Shown here: one piece after another, positions 63,581-64,000 of the stretch
Layout: every line of letters begins with the position of its first letter
Position numbering within the stretch: the stretch's first letter is position 1
Assembly (NCBI RefSeq): GCF_019597925.1
Contig: NZ_CP080442.1
Span: forward strand, 1,716,001-1,780,000
From: [Clostridium] scindens
GTDB taxonomy: Bacteria > Bacillota > Clostridia > Lachnospirales > Lachnospiraceae
Direction of reading: 5' to 3'
DNA: 64,000 nucleotides
Made by a program: the position numbers and the translations under genes
The notes under the pieces: model-generated
Database searches by the model: none
What the model saw: only the letters and a program-made list of their open reading frames with translations
What the model was told of the DNA's origin: nothing

Positions 63581-63853
63581 TTCTTCGAATTCCTGGGTAT
63601 CCATCCATTCGTCGAAAGCATCGGCAGCGATCTCATATTCATCGTCATCTTCGATATTCTCAAGTTCAGGCTCGCCGTCGGCATCTTCCGTATAGCGGTA
63701 AAGATATACGTCTCCGTCCTCGGTCTCCCCGTCTTCATTCAGAGGAAGGAGGGCGATATATTCCTTGCCGCCTGCCTCAAATAAAGTGAGGATCGCGCAT
63801 TCAACGACTTCATCGTTATCAAGTGTCAGTTCCACGGTCATGTATTCGTCCAT
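63563..63853 (-). CDS. DUF1292 domain protein
   Basis: A 96-residue, very acidic protein of the DUF1292 (YrzB-like) family, recognised by TVELTLDNDEVVECAIL and KEYIALLPLNEDGETEDGDVYLYRY. Function is unknown. ATG 63853 was chosen because AAAGGAG lies 9 bases upstream; a longer frame reading further upstream has no ribosome site and would add an unrelated hydrophobic stretch. Confidence 0.88.
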   Translation of the reverse strand: MDEYMTVELTLDNDEVVECAILTLFEAGGKEYIALLPLNEDGETEDGDVYLYRYTEDADGEPELENIEDDDEYEIAADAFDEWMDTQEFEESGDDE

Positions 63854-63983
63854 AGTAGTACTCTCCTTTGCATAATAATACTTTAACTGTACCAAAGGAA
63901 CCTGCAAAAAGCAAGGGGAAATGAAAAGAGTAGCCAAAACAGTAAAAATGTTGTAAAATGTACCTGTGCGTGTAAAACAATGC

Positions 63984-63992
63984 ATAAGGAGG
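63984..63992 (+). promoter_or_regulatory. Ribosome-binding site of a gene beginning beyond the window
   Basis: ATAAGGAGG lies 8 bases before the right edge with no start codon after it inside the window, so a plus-strand gene probably begins at once outside. The gap from 63854 to here is AT-rich and holds the promoters of two divergent genes; I cannot place them securely. Confidence 0.55.
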
Positions 63993-64000
63993 AAGACTAT

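Noticed and set aside
1..64000. CRISPR arrays, tRNA or rRNA genes, transposases, prophage
   Set aside because: No regularly spaced repeats, no tRNA or rRNA signatures and no transposase or phage proteins were recognised.

Overview
The window is chromosomal DNA of a low-to-mid GC, Gram-positive anaerobe of the Clostridia, most likely a gut Lachnospiraceae close to [Clostridium] scindens, Dorea or Lachnoclostridium. Grounds: AGGAGG ribosome sites with frequent GTG and TTG starts; the pyrH-frr-uppS-cdsA-dxr-rseP order; DUF5717/DUF5716 genes; SleB-type and transglutaminase-like wall proteins; and a selenium-dependent glycine reductase operon of the Stickland type. The species is an inference. No rRNA, tRNA, phage, CRISPR array or transposase gene was seen.

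Layout. 1-5.7 kb: a truncated PTS-EIIC/EAL fusion, divergent from a hybrid histidine kinase, then a MATE transporter. 5.7-10.9 kb: pyrH, frr, uppS, cdsA, dxr, rseP (UMP kinase, ribosome recycling, undecaprenyl lipid, CDP-diacylglycerol, isoprenoid precursor, site-2 protease), closed by a 25-bp-stem bidirectional terminator. 10.9-13.6 kb: two divergent genes, a peptidoglycan-binding protein and a transglutaminase-like protein. 13.6-18.1 kb: carAB behind a leader with an intrinsic terminator. 18.2-21.6 kb: an ECF sigma factor with an ABC-2 type exporter. 21.7-24.2 kb: a secreted SleB-type hydrolase and a BceRS-like two-component system. 24.2-29.3 kb, minus strand: NhaC-type antiporter, thioredoxin-reductase-like flavoprotein, cytosolic arylsulfotransferase-like/thioredoxin fusion, and a Crp/Fnr regulator broken by a frameshift. 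29.5-32.4 kb: a BceAB-like ABC transporter, probably the partner of the two-component system on the other side of that block. 32.5-34.6 kb: cytidylate-kinase-like protein, cupin, PLP aminotransferase. 34.7-40.1 kb: a three-gene cassette (giant DUF5717 protein, Hsp70/actin-fold DUF5716 protein, TPR protein) with no known function. 40.2-42.5 kb: polar amino acid ABC importer. 42.5-46.2 kb: purC-purF-purB. 46.25-46.87 kb: two large nested palindromes. 47.0-48.4 kb: AGCS-type alanine/glycine symporter. 48.5-56.6 kb: glycine riboswitch, then grdX-grdE-grdB-trxB-trxA-grdA-grdC-grdD. 56.7-59.4 kb: an unknown membrane-anchored repeat protein, then a GNAT-ThrE fusion with its ThrE partner. 59.5-63.9 kb: a divergent sirtuin, gltX, a UvrD-type helicase and a DUF1292 protein.

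How the parts fit. The symporter, riboswitch and grd operon form a glycine-use unit: glycine is imported, sensed in the mRNA leader, and reduced to acetyl phosphate with electrons passed through TrxB and TrxA to the selenoproteins GrdA and GrdB. Both selenoproteins have an in-frame TGA followed by a small hairpin and must be read through. The strongest candidates for undescribed biology are the DUF5717/DUF5716/TPR cassette, the arylsulfotransferase-thioredoxin redox operon with a Crp/Fnr-like operator at its promoter, the sirtuin lacking the canonical TQNID residues, and the two palindromic elements after purB.
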